64,000 nucleotides of DNA from Alcanivoracaceae bacterium (GTDB taxonomy: Bacteria; Pseudomonadota; Gammaproteobacteria; Pseudomonadales; Alcanivoracaceae). The DNA lies in contig JARGOL010000001.1 of the NCBI GenBank assembly GCA_029212745.1, forward strand, positions 229,948-293,947, read 5' to 3'. The notes beneath the pieces were generated by a model that was given only the letters and a program-made list of their open reading frames with translations, did no database searches and was not told where the DNA came from. Below are positions 25,968 through 37,316 of the stretch, piece after piece. Each line of letters begins with the position of its first letter. The first letter of the stretch is position 1. Made by a program: the position numbers and the translations under genes.

Positions 25968-26549
25968 TCATGTGCCGAAGGGTGAAACACCCATCAACAG
26001 CACATGCAGCTTGCCGGCAAAGGCGCCATACAGCACCAGCCCGACAACAACGGCAATGGCGTCGCGGCTGGCGCTGACGGCTGGATAGGTGGTGCCGGCC
26101 GCCCGGTCACGGCGCCGGTGAATGATAAAGCCCAAAACAGCCCAGCCCAGGAAACTGCCAAACAGGAGCAGGTCCGCCAGCGTACCGTTGGCAAACAGGT
26201 GTGCGAGCGCCCAGATCTTGGTGGCCAGCAGCATCGGATGTCCAATGCGCGCCTTGATATGGGTGCCGGGCACATAGGTGGCCACCAGCAATATCATCGA
26301 CGGCAGCATCAGCAAAGCAGCGAGGTGACGTGTCCACACCGGGCTCTGCCATAACCAGACGGGCTCCATACGCGCCTCGCCGTAACCCCAGACCAGCAGT
26401 ACAAACCCCGCGATGGAGACGATGCCCACCAGCGCTTTCCATTTCTGCTCGCCCCACTGGCTGATCAGCGCCGCCCGTTTTTCCGGCAGGGCAATGGCCA
26501 GTGAATGCGCGCCAAGGAACAACAACAAACCTGCAACCAGTGCCAGCAT
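25968..26549 (-). CDS. NnrU-family membrane protein
   Basis: A 193-residue polytopic protein with five or six hydrophobic helices (about 1-20, 38-55, 72-90, 105-145, 165-187). The family marks are FLGAHSLAIALPEKR at the N-terminus, ATYVPGTHIKARIGHPMLLATKIW in the middle and LANG-like turns. NnrU was named for a nitrogen-oxide operon in other bacteria, but no denitrification genes lie near here; related proteins (e.g. isoprenylcysteine-like or heme-binding membrane proteins) serve other roles. The start has GGAGAATCGCC-like ribosome site. It is convergent with the crotonase gene. Confidence 0.8.
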   Translation of the reverse strand: MLALVAGLLLFLGAHSLAIALPEKRAALISQWGEQKWKALVGIVSIAGFVLLVWGYGEARMEPVWLWQSPVWTRHLAALLMLPSMILLVATYVPGTHIKARIGHPMLLATKIWALAHLFANGTLADLLLFGSFLGWAVLGFIIHRRRDRAAGTTYPAVSASRDAIAVVVGLVLYGAFAGKLHVLLMGVSPFGT

Positions 26550-26591
26550 GGCGATTCTCCTTCCATTAGTGGCATCACGTTACGCCAGGGC

Positions 26592-26622
26592 AAAAAAAAC
26601 GGCCAGCAAAAGCTGACCGTTT
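26592..26622 (-). terminator. Intrinsic terminator of fadH (minus strand)
   Basis: On the minus strand AACGGTCAGC, loop TTTT, GCTGGCCGTT and T8 follow the fadH stop. One T-G wobble in the stem. Confidence 0.88.
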
Positions 26623-26643
26623 CTCGCTGCTCTCGCTCCCCGC

Positions 26644-28683
<2,040 letters not shown>

Positions 28684-28734
28684 TCATCAAAGGCTGTCTC
28701 GGACAGCAGGCCGGCGGCGCCGGCACCAGATATC

Positions 28735-28775
28735 TGGACAGCGTCAAGATAGGCCTGTATCTTGACACTGTCAAG
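28735..28775. promoter_or_regulatory. Overlapping divergent promoters with TetR operators for fadH and its regulator
   Basis: GTCAAGATA (28743-28751) and TATCTTGAC (28758-28766) form a perfect 9-6-9 palindrome. CTTGACACTGTCAAG (28761-28775) is a second perfect palindrome sharing the middle half-site. The minus-strand promoter is TTGACA (28774-28769), 17 bases, TATCTT (28751-28746); the plus-strand promoter is TGGACA (28735-28740), 17 bases, TATCTT (28758-28763). Repressor binding would shut both genes. Confidence 0.85.
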
Positions 28776-28783
28776 TTAACCCG

Positions 28784-29410
28784 ATGACCGAATCGCTCAT
28801 GGCCGAACACAACAATTACCACCACGGTGACCTGCGCGCCGCCCTGCTGCAGGGCGCCGGCGAGCTGCTCCGCGAGGGCGGCATCGAGGGACTGTCCCTG
28901 CGCAAGCTGGCCGAGCAGGTGGGGGTGTCCCGCACCGCGCCCTATCACCATTTCCGGGACAAGCATGACCTGCTGTGCGCCCTGGCGGCGCGCGGGTTCA
29001 GTCATCTGGAAACCCTGATAGAGCAAGCGCAGCTGGATCGCCAGGGCGACCTGGAGGCAGGGCTGCGCGCCTTCGTGCGGGCCTACCTGAATTTTGCCGC
29101 CGAACATCCGGAAACCTATGACCTGATGTTCGGCCGCACCATCTGGAAATCCGGGCAGCCCACCGAGGAACTGAGGGACGTGGCCTTTCGCAGCTTCCGG
29201 CGCTATGTGGAACGCATCGGCACCCTGGTGGACCAGGCGCGCCTGCCTGCCGGCAGCCAGCCATTGCGCCTTGCCCAGGCCAGCTGGGCCACCCTGCATG
29301 GCCTGTGCCGCCTGTTGATCGACGGCATTTACGTCAACCGCCGCGAGATGGAAGAAGTGTCGGAAGAATCGGTGCGCCTGATGATGGCCCTGCTGGCGCG
29401 ACCCGGCTGA
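28784..29410 (+). CDS. TetR-family repressor of fadH
   Basis: A 208-residue regulator. The N-terminal helix-turn-helix runs from about 20 to 62 (GIEGLSLRKLAEQVGVSRTA, then YHHFRDKHDLL), and the C-terminal ligand domain is of the WHG/TetR_C_33 kind (FAAEHPETYDLMFGRTIW). The ORF begins 28784 (ATG); an alternative start is the ATG at 28799 (MAEHNN). It faces fadH across a region with overlapping promoters and paired palindromes, so it most likely represses fadH and itself; a dienoyl- or acyl-CoA is the natural ligand guess. PsrA/FadR relatives do this job in other gammaproteobacteria, but this protein belongs to a different TetR subgroup. Confidence 0.88.
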   Translation: MTESLMAEHNNYHHGDLRAALLQGAGELLREGGIEGLSLRKLAEQVGVSRTAPYHHFRDKHDLLCALAARGFSHLETLIEQAQLDRQGDLEAGLRAFVRAYLNFAAEHPETYDLMFGRTIWKSGQPTEELRDVAFRSFRRYVERIGTLVDQARLPAGSQPLRLAQASWATLHGLCRLLIDGIYVNRREMEEVSEESVRLMMALLARPG

Positions 29411-29412
29411 TG

Positions 29413-29703
29413 TCAGGCGATGCCGGTCTGGCGCAGGACAACCAGGGCCAGGATGGCCACCACGGAGAACAGGAAGTATTTGCGCCCCACCGCCCGCCAG
29501 GCGCGCAGATCCTTCAGTGCCGGCTGCATGGCCTCGGGCAGGTCGTCGGCCGGTTCCTTGCCGCGCACCCAGCGCGCCATGTCCTCATTGGTGGCGTCGG
29601 GGGCATGCTTGCCCTGCAGGCGCAGGAAGACGAAACCCTTGTAGGTGACGTATGCATTTATCACCACCCAGAAGGCGATAACCAGCATCAGCAATGCGTC
29701 CAC
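29413..29703 (-). CDS. Small unknown membrane protein
   Basis: A 96-residue protein with hydrophobic segments at about 3-20 and 76-90 and a charged middle (DATNEDMARWVRGKEP). The GTG start at 29703 is preferred: CCGGAG sits 5 to 6 bases before it and the in-frame extension is low in coding bias. A promoter with consensus -10 lies 55 bases upstream. It is convergent with the TetR gene (two bases between stops). No family recognised. Confidence 0.7.
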   Translation of the reverse strand: MDALLMLVIAFWVVINAYVTYKGFVFLRLQGKHAPDATNEDMARWVRGKEPADDLPEAMQPALKDLRAWRAVGRKYFLFSVVAILALVVLRQTGIA

Positions 29704-29758
29704 GTGCTCTCCGGTGACGGCCGGGCGCCGTCTGTTGGGAAAAGAAAATTGCCCAATA

Positions 29759-29788
29759 ATTATAGGGTTAGCGCCTTTCGTCTGACAA
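29759..29788 (-). promoter_or_regulatory. Sigma-70-type promoter for the small membrane protein
   Basis: On the minus strand TTGTCA (29788-29783), 18 bases, TATAAT (29764-29759), a perfect -10. Start codon follows about 55 bases on. Confidence 0.55.
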
Positions 29789-29919
29789 ATGGACCGGTAC
29801 GCTGAAAAGCGCCATGACAACCTCGTGCCCGGCAGCGTCATTGTGATATCACCGGGTAATGCCTACCATCGGCGGTCAGCCACTATGGAAGGTGAGCGCG
29901 ATCAGGACAGGGGATTACG

Positions 29920-31071
29920 GTGACAGAGAAAACTGACGTCACTGAACAGACATCAGGCTCCCGGGAGGAACGTTTCCAGCACTGGTACCTTGGCTCCCTC
30001 GGGCCACACCTTCGGCCGGTGCTTGCCATAGCCCTGCTCGCCTCGGTGCTGGCCATGTTCGTGCACGCCCTGCTGTTTCCGGCCGAAATATGGCTCGGCT
30101 CGCTGTTCTTCATCGGCGGCTTCATCAGCGTGCCCCTGCTGCTGGCGCTGGTGGGGACACAGGTGCAGATATCGCGCCAGCATGTCACCAACTTCAGTAC
30201 CGCCATCTGCCTGTCAGCCCTGTTCGGCGTCAATGGTGTGCTCGCCTGGAGCTACTCTCACGCCTATGACATGCCCTACGAAGGGGTGCTTGCGATCACC
30301 GTCTGCATCGGCATGTTCAGTACGCTGCCCCTGCGAAGGGTGCTGCCGATTACCATCTTTGGTTCTCTGATGTTCGCTGGCGTCAAGGTCCAGTACTCCA
30401 TGGACCCGGCCCTGATTATCCTGGTGCAGGTATTCTTCGTGCTGTTCTTCTCGGCCATCAGTTGCCTGATCGCCTATCTGGTCCAGCAGTTCTTTCGCTC
30501 GGAGTACCGTCGCCAGCAGGCGTTGCGGCAACTGTCGGAAACGGACCCGCTCACCGACCTGCTCAACCGCCGCGGCTTCGAAACACGTTACGGCCTGGCC
30601 AATCGCAGCGCCCTGCGCAACGGCAAGATGCTGGGCCTGATCCTCGTCGACGTGGACCATTTCAAGGCATTCAATGACAACTACGGCCACGATGCCGGTG
30701 ACAATGCGCTGGTGGCCATCGCCGAGGTACTCGAGCAATACGCCCGCCGCCCCTTTGATGCCTGTGCCCGCCTCGGCGGTGAAGAGTTCTGCCTGCTGTT
30801 GCACGACCTGGACATGAAAGCTCTGCAGAACATCGGCCAGGCGGTTTGCCATGCGGTGGCCCACCTGAAAATTCCCCATGCCCACTCCTCCGCCGGACGG
30901 GTGCTCACTGTCAGCATGGGCATTACGGGCATCTCACCGGGCACACCGTTCCAGAGTGCCTACCGCACCGCGGACAGGGCCCTGTATGAAGCCAAGGACA
31001 AGGGCCGCAACCGCTGGGTCTGGTTGAGCAACGACTCCAAGTCCGGGGCCGGGGTCAAGGCAGCCCAGTAA
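29920..31071 (+). CDS. Membrane-anchored GGDEF diguanylate cyclase
   Basis: A 383-residue enzyme making cyclic di-GMP. Residues about 35-190 hold six hydrophobic helices without a recognisable sensor domain, and about 210-370 a full GGDEF domain: DPLTDLLNRRGFE, DVDHFKAFNDNYGHDAGD, and the catalytic RLGGEEF. An inhibitory I-site RPFD lies five residues before GGEEF, so product feedback is expected. The GTG start has AGGGG seven bases before. It stands alone, upstream of the molybdopterin gene. Signal input is unknown. Confidence 0.93.
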   Translation: MTEKTDVTEQTSGSREERFQHWYLGSLGPHLRPVLAIALLASVLAMFVHALLFPAEIWLGSLFFIGGFISVPLLLALVGTQVQISRQHVTNFSTAICLSALFGVNGVLAWSYSHAYDMPYEGVLAITVCIGMFSTLPLRRVLPITIFGSLMFAGVKVQYSMDPALIILVQVFFVLFFSAISCLIAYLVQQFFRSEYRRQQALRQLSETDPLTDLLNRRGFETRYGLANRSALRNGKMLGLILVDVDHFKAFNDNYGHDAGDNALVAIAEVLEQYARRPFDACARLGGEEFCLLLHDLDMKALQNIGQAVCHAVAHLKIPHAHSSAGRVLTVSMGITGISPGTPFQSAYRTADRALYEAKDKGRNRWVWLSNDSKSGAGVKAAQ

Positions 31072-31168
31072 CGGGCTCCCATAACAGCCGGCCGGGATTT
31101 GTATACCGGGCACGACGTTCACGCCATGGCGCTGCTAGTCTTTCAGCAAACAACACACAGGAGCGCCC

Positions 31169-33292
31169 ATGCAACGCAAGACCACCTTCTGTCGCGTTTG
31201 CGAACCCAGCTGCGGTCTCGTCGCCGAACTGGAAAACGGCCGTGTCGTTTCTCTGGCACCGGACCGGGCGCATCCGGTCACCACCGGCTTCGCCTGCCAC
31301 AAGGGCATCAATTACCTTGCCATCCACACCGACCCGGACCGACTGGACACGCCGCTGAGACGTGACGGCGCGCGCCAACCGGGCAGCCGTTTCGTGACAA
31401 CGGACTGGGACAGCGCACTGGCGGACATCGGCGAACAACTCGGGGATGTCATTGCCCAACATGGCCCGGACGCCGTGGCGGGCTATATCGGCAACCCCAC
31501 CGCGTTCAATGCCCTGGGCACGCAGGGCGTCATGGAGTTTTTCACGACACTGGGCAGCCGGCGGCTGTTCAGTTCCGCGACGCAGGATTGCTCCAACAAG
31601 TTTGCCGGTGCCGAAGCCGTGTTTGGCACCAGCACGCTGCACCCGCTGCCCGACATTGCCAATACCGACTGCCTGCTGATCTTCGGGGAGAATCCGCGCG
31701 TCTCTCACATGAGCTTCATTTCCATCGCCGACCCGATGGCAAAGATCCGCGCGGCCTGCGCGCGCGGCGCGCGGGTGTTCTACATCAACCCGCGACAGAT
31801 CGAGTCGGCCACACCGAAGACTGGCGAGGCCGTGCGCATCCTGCCTGACACAGACCTTTACCTGATGGCGGCCCTGCTGCACGAGATTGATGCGCTGGGC
31901 CGTTTTGACGAGACCGCAATTGCTGAACACGGCAAGCACATCCAGGGACTGCGGGATTTCATAGCGCCTTATTCTGCTGATGCAGTGGCTGGCGTGGTCG
32001 GCCTGCCTGCGGATGACATCAGGGCGTTGGCTGACACCTTTTCTGCGGCACCCAGTGCCGCCGTGCACATGTCCACCGGCGTCAACATGGGCCGCCAGGG
32101 CACGCTCTGTTACTGGCTGTTGCAGATGCTCAGTTTTGTCACCGGCAACCTCGACCGGCCCGGCGGCAACTTCTACGGCGAGGGCTTCTACCCGGCCGCC
32201 CGGGCAGGCCGCATCCGCGACGACCGGGTGTTTTTCCCGTCGCCCTATGGCGAATTACGACATGTGCGCGGCGTACTGCCGGGCAACCTGCTGCCGGACA
32301 TGATCCTCACCGAAGACAACCCGGTGCGTGCCCTGGTGGTGATTGCCGGAAATCCGCTGTTGAGTGTTGGCGGTGAGGGTCGCTGGCGTGAAGCCCTGGC
32401 GAAGCTGGACCTGCTGGTGGTCATCGACCTGTTCCGCAACGCCACAGCAGAGTATGCCGACTACGTGCTGCCATCCGCCGATATGCTGGAACGGGAGGAC
32501 GTCAACATCTGTGGCCTGGGCATGCAGTATGAGCCTTTCGTGCAGTACACCGATGCCGTGGTGCCACCCGCAGGCGAGCGCAAGGAGGAATGGTGGATAC
32601 TGGCGCGCCTGCAGCAGGCCATGGGCAAGCCCTCGCTGCTGGACCAGGAACCGCCGCAGCCGTTTGCACGTCTTGACCGAATGCTGTCGCGCAGTGAGTT
32701 GTCAGTAGACACATTGAAGCAGGCGCCCTCAGGCACTGTGGTCCTCGACAAGCAGCCACTGGGGCGCTTCTACGAGTCCTTTATCCAGACCGAGGACCAG
32801 CGGGTGGACTGCTGTCCGGCGCTGTTTACCGATGCCATCGAACAGGCGCATGCCATCTTCGCAGACCTGCGCGACAACAGCCCGGCATTCCGCCTGATCA
32901 ACCTGCGTACCAATTTCATGCACAACAGCTGGTACCAGAACGTCCCCGGGCTGAAACGTGGCCAGCACCTGAATAACCCCCTGCACATGAATCCCGGCGA
33001 CATGGAAGCCCTGGGACTGGCGGAAGGCAGCCCGGTGGTGGTCAGCAACAGCCATGGGGAAATTGATGCGCTGGCACATGCGGATGACACCCTGCGCCCG
33101 GGCGTGGTGGCCATGACCCACGGCTGGGGCAATGGCAGCACACCGGGTATGCGCGTTGCGCAGCAACACCCGGGGGTCAACGTCAATGTCCTGCTACCCA
33201 CTGGCCCGGGCAGTTACGAGAAACTCAGCAACCAGGCATTCATGAGTGGGGTGCCGGTACAGGTGAGTGCCACGGAGCCGGCCGCCAGCTGA
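31169..33292 (+). CDS. Molybdopterin oxidoreductase with 4Fe-4S cluster (formate-dehydrogenase-like family)
   Basis: A 707-residue DMSO-reductase-superfamily enzyme. The N-terminal cluster motif is Cys8-x2-Cys11-x3-Cys15-x27-Cys43. A likely molybdenum-ligating Cys is Cys141 (ATQDCSNK), followed by FAGAEAVFG. The C-terminal domain ends with molybdopterin contacts (NLRTNFMHNSWYQNVPG, MTHGWGNG). It has no twin-arginine signal, so it works in the cytosol. It lacks the adjacent electron-transfer subunits typical of FdhF or NapA, so partners and substrate are unknown; the family includes orphan cytosolic oxidoreductases. Ribosome site AGGAG precedes ATG. Confidence 0.88.
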   Translation: MQRKTTFCRVCEPSCGLVAELENGRVVSLAPDRAHPVTTGFACHKGINYLAIHTDPDRLDTPLRRDGARQPGSRFVTTDWDSALADIGEQLGDVIAQHGPDAVAGYIGNPTAFNALGTQGVMEFFTTLGSRRLFSSATQDCSNKFAGAEAVFGTSTLHPLPDIANTDCLLIFGENPRVSHMSFISIADPMAKIRAACARGARVFYINPRQIESATPKTGEAVRILPDTDLYLMAALLHEIDALGRFDETAIAEHGKHIQGLRDFIAPYSADAVAGVVGLPADDIRALADTFSAAPSAAVHMSTGVNMGRQGTLCYWLLQMLSFVTGNLDRPGGNFYGEGFYPAARAGRIRDDRVFFPSPYGELRHVRGVLPGNLLPDMILTEDNPVRALVVIAGNPLLSVGGEGRWREALAKLDLLVVIDLFRNATAEYADYVLPSADMLEREDVNICGLGMQYEPFVQYTDAVVPPAGERKEEWWILARLQQAMGKPSLLDQEPPQPFARLDRMLSRSELSVDTLKQAPSGTVVLDKQPLGRFYESFIQTEDQRVDCCPALFTDAIEQAHAIFADLRDNSPAFRLINLRTNFMHNSWYQNVPGLKRGQHLNNPLHMNPGDMEALGLAEGSPVVVSNSHGEIDALAHADDTLRPGVVAMTHGWGNGSTPGMRVAQQHPGVNVNVLLPTGPGSYEKLSNQAFMSGVPVQVSATEPAAS

Positions 33293-33294
33293 AA

Positions 33295-33320
33295 AAAAAG
33301 GCGCCACGAGGCGCCTTTTT
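33295..33320. terminator. Bidirectional terminator between molybdopterin gene and cysK
   Basis: A5GGCGCC, loop ACGA, GGCGCCT5. Perfect 11-base stem; cysK ends 22 bases later on the other strand. Confidence 0.93.
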
Positions 33321-33341
33321 CATACCTTCAGGCATCCCCCG

Positions 33342-34295
33342 TCAATCGTCGAACATGCCTTCGAACAGGGCCGAACTCAGGTAACGCTCACCGGAATCCG
33401 GCAGCACCACCACGATGGTCTTGTCCTTGAATGCCGGATCGCGCGCCAGCCGGTCCGCTACCGCCATGGCCGCACCACAGGAAATGCCGCACAGGATGCC
33501 TTCCTGCAGCATCAACTTGTGCGCCCATTCCATGGCCTCTTCGTTACTCGCCTGCTCCACCCGGTCAACCATCGACAGGTCCAGCGTGTCCGGCACGAAA
33601 CCGGCCCCGATGCCCTGTATCTTGTGCGGCCCGTGGGTGGGCTCCTCGCCCTTCAGGGCAGCGGCGATCACGGTGGAGGAAGACGGCTCCACCGCCACGG
33701 ACGTGATGGCCTTGCCACAGGTGTTCTTGATGTAACGGGATACACCCGTGATGGTGCCACCAGTACCAACACCGGACACCAGCACGTCGATCTCGCCATC
33801 CGTTGCTTCCCAGATCTCCGGCCCGGTGGTCTTCTCATGGATCTCCGGATTGGCCGGGTTCTCGAACTGCTGCAGCATCAGGTAACGGTCGGGGTCACTG
33901 TCGACGATTTCCTTCGCTTTGGCGATAGCACCGGGCATGCCCTTGGCCCCTTCGGTGAGTACCAGGTTGGCGCCATAGGCCTTGAGCAGCTTGCGCCGTT
34001 CCATGCTCATGGTGTCCGGCATGGTCAGGGTCAGCTTGTAGCCGCGCGCAGCGGCCACGAACGCCAGACCGATGCCGGTGTTGCCACTGGTGGGTTCCAC
34101 CAGTTCCACATCCTTGTTGAGGACGCCACGCTTCTCCGCATCCCAGATCATGTTGGCGCCGATGCGGCACTTCACCGAAAACGCCGGGTTACGCGCCTCG
34201 ATCTTGGCGTACACCTTGCCCTGCGTGATGCGATTGATCTTCACCAGCGGCGTGTTGCCGATGGAAAGGCTGTTGTCGTCTAGCCAGTTACTCAT
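33342..34295 (-). CDS. cysK: Cysteine synthase A (O-acetylserine sulfhydrylase)
   Basis: A 317-residue PLP enzyme making cysteine from O-acetylserine and sulfide. Clear homologue of E. coli Cys[21 protein letters not shown] with PLP-lysine Lys42, [11 protein letters not shown] (substrate loop) and GTGGTITG (phosphate loop). The start ATG at 34295 follows GGGAGAG; the six-codon extension MSGRDD has no ribosome site. Monocistronic, with a bidirectional terminator behind. The nitroreductase gene lies divergent in order but on the same strand upstream. Confidence 0.95.
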   Translation of the reverse strand: MSNWLDDNSLSIGNTPLVKINRITQGKVYAKIEARNPAFSVKCRIGANMIWDAEKRGVLNKDVELVEPTSGNTGIGLAFVAAARGYKLTLTMPDTMSMERRKLLKAYGANLVLTEGAKGMPGAIAKAKEIVDSDPDRYLMLQQFENPANPEIHEKTTGPEIWEATDGEIDVLVSGVGTGGTITGVSRYIKNTCGKAITSVAVEPSSSTVIAAALKGEEPTHGPHKIQGIGAGFVPDTLDLSMVDRVEQASNEEAMEWAHKLMLQEGILCGISCGAAMAVADRLARDPAFKDKTIVVVLPDSGERYLSSALFEGMFDD

Positions 34296-34372
34296 GTCGT
34301 CTCTCCCGCTCAACCAGATGCGTCACCTTTACGCGATCAAGGCCGCAAATCAAGGGGCTGACGGCAACTGGC

Positions 34373-35365
34373 TCACAAGGGTCGCAGCATCTCTTCCAGG
34401 GGCCGTCTTGGCGTTTCACGCTCGGCCTCGATTCGGCTGTAACCCACCCGGAACGGATGCACGGGGTGGCGCTTGCCGGGGTCACACATCTGCGCCAGAC
34501 GGGCACGCGCCTCACGGTCTTCCACCAGCGCACTCATGGGCTGGACGCACACCCCCTCACGCGCCAGCAGCAGGCAGATATCCATGTAGGCCTGTCCGGC
34601 GCACAGCCATGACACCGGCTCATCGCGGATGCAGGTGATCACCGCCAGTACCGGCGCATCCGCCAGGTGATCATGATCCTTGCGCGTCAACGCCCGGCTG
34701 GCGTCAAGGTAACGCACCGCCAGCGCCCCCATGCGCGACAACAACCAGCTGGTGCCGAACACTCCCCTGCGCACCCAGTCAGCCAGTTCCTCCCGCCAGG
34801 CCGGATCGGCACACTGGCGTGCCTCGGCCACGGCCAGCCAGTGTGCGGCCGCGGCCCGGTCGCCGGCATCGCGAATCAGGCTCAATGCCACCCCGTGGTA
34901 CTCCGCCGCCGCCTGCATCTCCTCCAGCACGGCGTGCGCCGGCTCGCGATCCTCGAAGTCACCGTGGCTGGTGTGACGCGTGGCAAACAGGTGCAGCACG
35001 GACGGCCGCTCCGGCCCGCCCTCTGCGTGACGTACCAGTACCTCCACCAGGCAATCACCATCCGCCTCGTCGGGCTTGAAGGTCACGGCGCCGAGCAGAC
35101 CGAAGTGCGGTAACGCGCGCACAAAAGCGCGCAGAGCACAGCCGACACTCAGGTGCAGCTCGCGCTGGTCCGGATCGGCACTGCGCAACCAGCGCTGGCG
35201 GTCCATGTAGAAGCGCACACTGCGATCGCCGATCTGGAACAGCCACGGCTGGGTGTTATGGGAGGACGGCGCCAGACAGGCATAATGGAGCACGAAACGA
35301 ATCTGTTCGCTGAGGTCGGCGTCAGCCGGAAAGTCCGCTTCATCAACGGGCAAGGGGCGTGTCAT
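34373..35365 (-). CDS. Acg-like nitroreductase-family protein
   Basis: A 330-residue protein of the Acg/Rv3131 group within the nitroreductase superfamily. ACLAPSSHNTQPWLFQ (residues about 31-46) is the typical flavin-contact opening; the fold appears doubled, with an N-terminal half and a C-terminal half (WLCAGQAYMDICLLLAREG, then FRVGYSR). Acg proteins bind FMN poorly in some cases and may act as flavin sequestration factors. GGAG seven bases before ATG supports the start at 35365. No neighbours suggest a pathway; it is divergent from nothing and sits between cysK and the ABC exporter on the minus strand. Confidence 0.85.
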   Translation of the reverse strand: MTRPLPVDEADFPADADLSEQIRFVLHYACLAPSSHNTQPWLFQIGDRSVRFYMDRQRWLRSADPDQRELHLSVGCALRAFVRALPHFGLLGAVTFKPDEADGDCLVEVLVRHAEGGPERPSVLHLFATRHTSHGDFEDREPAHAVLEEMQAAAEYHGVALSLIRDAGDRAAAAHWLAVAEARQCADPAWREELADWVRRGVFGTSWLLSRMGALAVRYLDASRALTRKDHDHLADAPVLAVITCIRDEPVSWLCAGQAYMDICLLLAREGVCVQPMSALVEDREARARLAQMCDPGKRHPVHPFRVGYSRIEAERETPRRPLEEMLRPL

Positions 35366-35446
35366 GGGGCAGCTCCGGGATTTCTGGAGGCCCAGCATAG
35401 GCCCGCGCCGTGCCCGACAACATTGATGCAGGTCAGCACTTGGGGC

Positions 35447-37216
35447 TCAGGCCCCGACGTCACCGCCATCAGCAAACTGCAGCGCCGCCAGGCGGGCATA
35501 CAGTGGCGACGCGGCCATCAGCGCCTCATGGCTGCCCAGGGCCTGCAGGCGGCCCTGGTCAAGCACGGCAATACGGTCGGCATCGCGCACGGTGGCAAGC
35601 CGGTGGGCGATAACCAGTGTGGTGCGATCCTGCATCACCCGCTCCAGCGCCTGCTGCACCAGTGATTCACTGTGCGCATCAAGGGCACTGGTGGCTTCGT
35701 CCAGCAGCAGCATCGGTGCACCGGACAGCACCGCCCGGGCAATGGCCAGTCGCTGGCGCTGCCCGCCGGACAGACCGGTGCCGCCATCACCCAGTCGCGT
35801 GTCATAGCCTTGCGGCAGGGCGCGGATGAAGTCGTCGGCATTGGCCACGCGCGCCGCCTCGTGCACCTCGTCATCAGTGGCCTCCGGACGGCCATAACGC
35901 AGGTTGTCGGCAACCGTCCCGAAAAACAGCACCGGATGCTGGGGCACCAGGGCAAAACAGGCGCGCAATGTCGCCGGAGTCATGTCGCGGATATCAATAC
36001 CGTCGATGCAGATGCGTCCTTGCTGGGGATCAAAAAAGCGCAGCAGCAGATCAAACAGCGTGGTCTTTCCGGCGCCCGACGGCCCCACCAGTGCCAGCGT
36101 CTCGCCGGCATGCACCGTCAGGTCCAGCTGATCCAGGGCGTTGCGCCCCGGCGCCGAGGGATAGGCATAACAGACACCCTCCAGGCTAAGCGCCCCGGCC
36201 ACCGGGCCCTGGAAAGCGCGGGGCTGCGCCGGCGCCTGCACCAGCGCCTGGGCATGCAGCAGTTCATCCAGCCGCTCCGCGGCACCCGCCGCACGCTGCA
36301 ACTCGCCGATCACTTCACTGATGCTGGCCACGGCCGAACCGACAATGATGCTGTAGAACACAAACGCCGCCAATTCGCCGCCGGTGATACGACCGGCAAT
36401 GACATCCGAGCCGCCCACCCACAGCATCATCCCCACCGCACCCAGCACCAGCGTAATGACCACGGCAATCAACAGGGCACGCTGGCGAATCCGCAGGCGG
36501 GCAACATCAAAGGCATTTTCCGCCACGCGGGCAAAGAAGCGACGGTCCACAGGCTCATGGTTGTACGCCTGGACAATGCGTATCTGCGACAGGGTTTCGC
36601 CGACATAGGCGCCGACATCCGCCACCCGGTCCTGGCTGTCACGGGACAGGCGCCGTACCCGCCGGCCGAAGAGAAGAATGGGAAACACCACCAGCGGCAC
36701 GGCCAGCATGACGATCAGGGTCAGCTTCACGTTGGTGACAAACAGCCAGATAATCCCGCCCACCATCATCAGCAGGTTGCGCAACGCCATGGATACGGAT
36801 GAACCAATCACCGACTGCAGCAGGGTGGTGTCCGTGGTCAGGCGTGACTGGATTTCGAGGCTGCGATTGGCGTCGAAAAAGCCGGGGTGCAACGTCAGCA
36901 GGTGGGAAAACACCTGCTGGCGAATATCCGTCACCACCCGCTCACCCAGCCAGGAGACCAGGTAGAAACGGATGAAGGTCCCCACCGCCAGCGCCAGCGC
37001 CAGGCCAAGGAACACCAGCACGGCCTGGTTGAGCATGGCGTTGGAGCCGGTCGCCATACCCTGGTCAATGAGGATACGGATACCCTGGCCGATGGACAGG
37101 GTGATGGTAGCGGTGAACAGCAACGCCAGGCCGGCAAGCATGACGGTGCCGCGATACGGCGCCAGGAAGCGGCGGGCGAAAGCAAGCAGGGGCCAGCGGG
37201 GCGTGGCCTTGTCCAT
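35447..37216 (-). CDS. ABC exporter with fused membrane and nucleotide-binding domains
   Basis: A 589-residue half-transporter, MsbA/LmrA-type architecture. The membrane domain has six helices (residues about 18-320), the ATPase domain follows with Walker A GPSGAGKTT, Q-loop, signature LSGGQRQR, Walker B MLLLDEATSALD and the switch His in IAHR. It works as a homodimer or heterodimer. It is not clearly MsbA: no lpxK neighbour. Start at 37216 is preceded by the divergent hydrolase gene, 100 bases away. Substrate may be a lipid or drug. Confidence 0.88.
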   Translation of the reverse strand: MDKATPRWPLLAFARRFLAPYRGTVMLAGLALLFTATITLSIGQGIRILIDQGMATGSNAMLNQAVLVFLGLALALAVGTFIRFYLVSWLGERVVTDIRQQVFSHLLTLHPGFFDANRSLEIQSRLTTDTTLLQSVIGSSVSMALRNLLMMVGGIIWLFVTNVKLTLIVMLAVPLVVFPILLFGRRVRRLSRDSQDRVADVGAYVGETLSQIRIVQAYNHEPVDRRFFARVAENAFDVARLRIRQRALLIAVVITLVLGAVGMMLWVGGSDVIAGRITGGELAAFVFYSIIVGSAVASISEVIGELQRAAGAAERLDELLHAQALVQAPAQPRAFQGPVAGALSLEGVCYAYPSAPGRNALDQLDLTVHAGETLALVGPSGAGKTTLFDLLLRFFDPQQGRICIDGIDIRDMTPATLRACFALVPQHPVLFFGTVADNLRYGRPEATDDEVHEAARVANADDFIRALPQGYDTRLGDGGTGLSGGQRQRLAIARAVLSGAPMLLLDEATSALDAHSESLVQQALERVMQDRTTLVIAHRLATVRDADRIAVLDQGRLQALGSHEALMAASPLYARLAALQFADGGDVGA

Positions 37217-37316
37217 GATGACTCCAGCGACGTGATTGCATGACGCCCTTCCCCAACGCGAGGGGCTGGCGCACAATGAAAGCAGGCACACAGCATACCG
37301 CACAGGGGCCCACAAC

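Noticed and set aside
31055-32068. Minus-strand open frame opposite the molybdopterin gene
   Set aside because: Shadow; contains no recognisable motifs and spans the promoter of the real gene.
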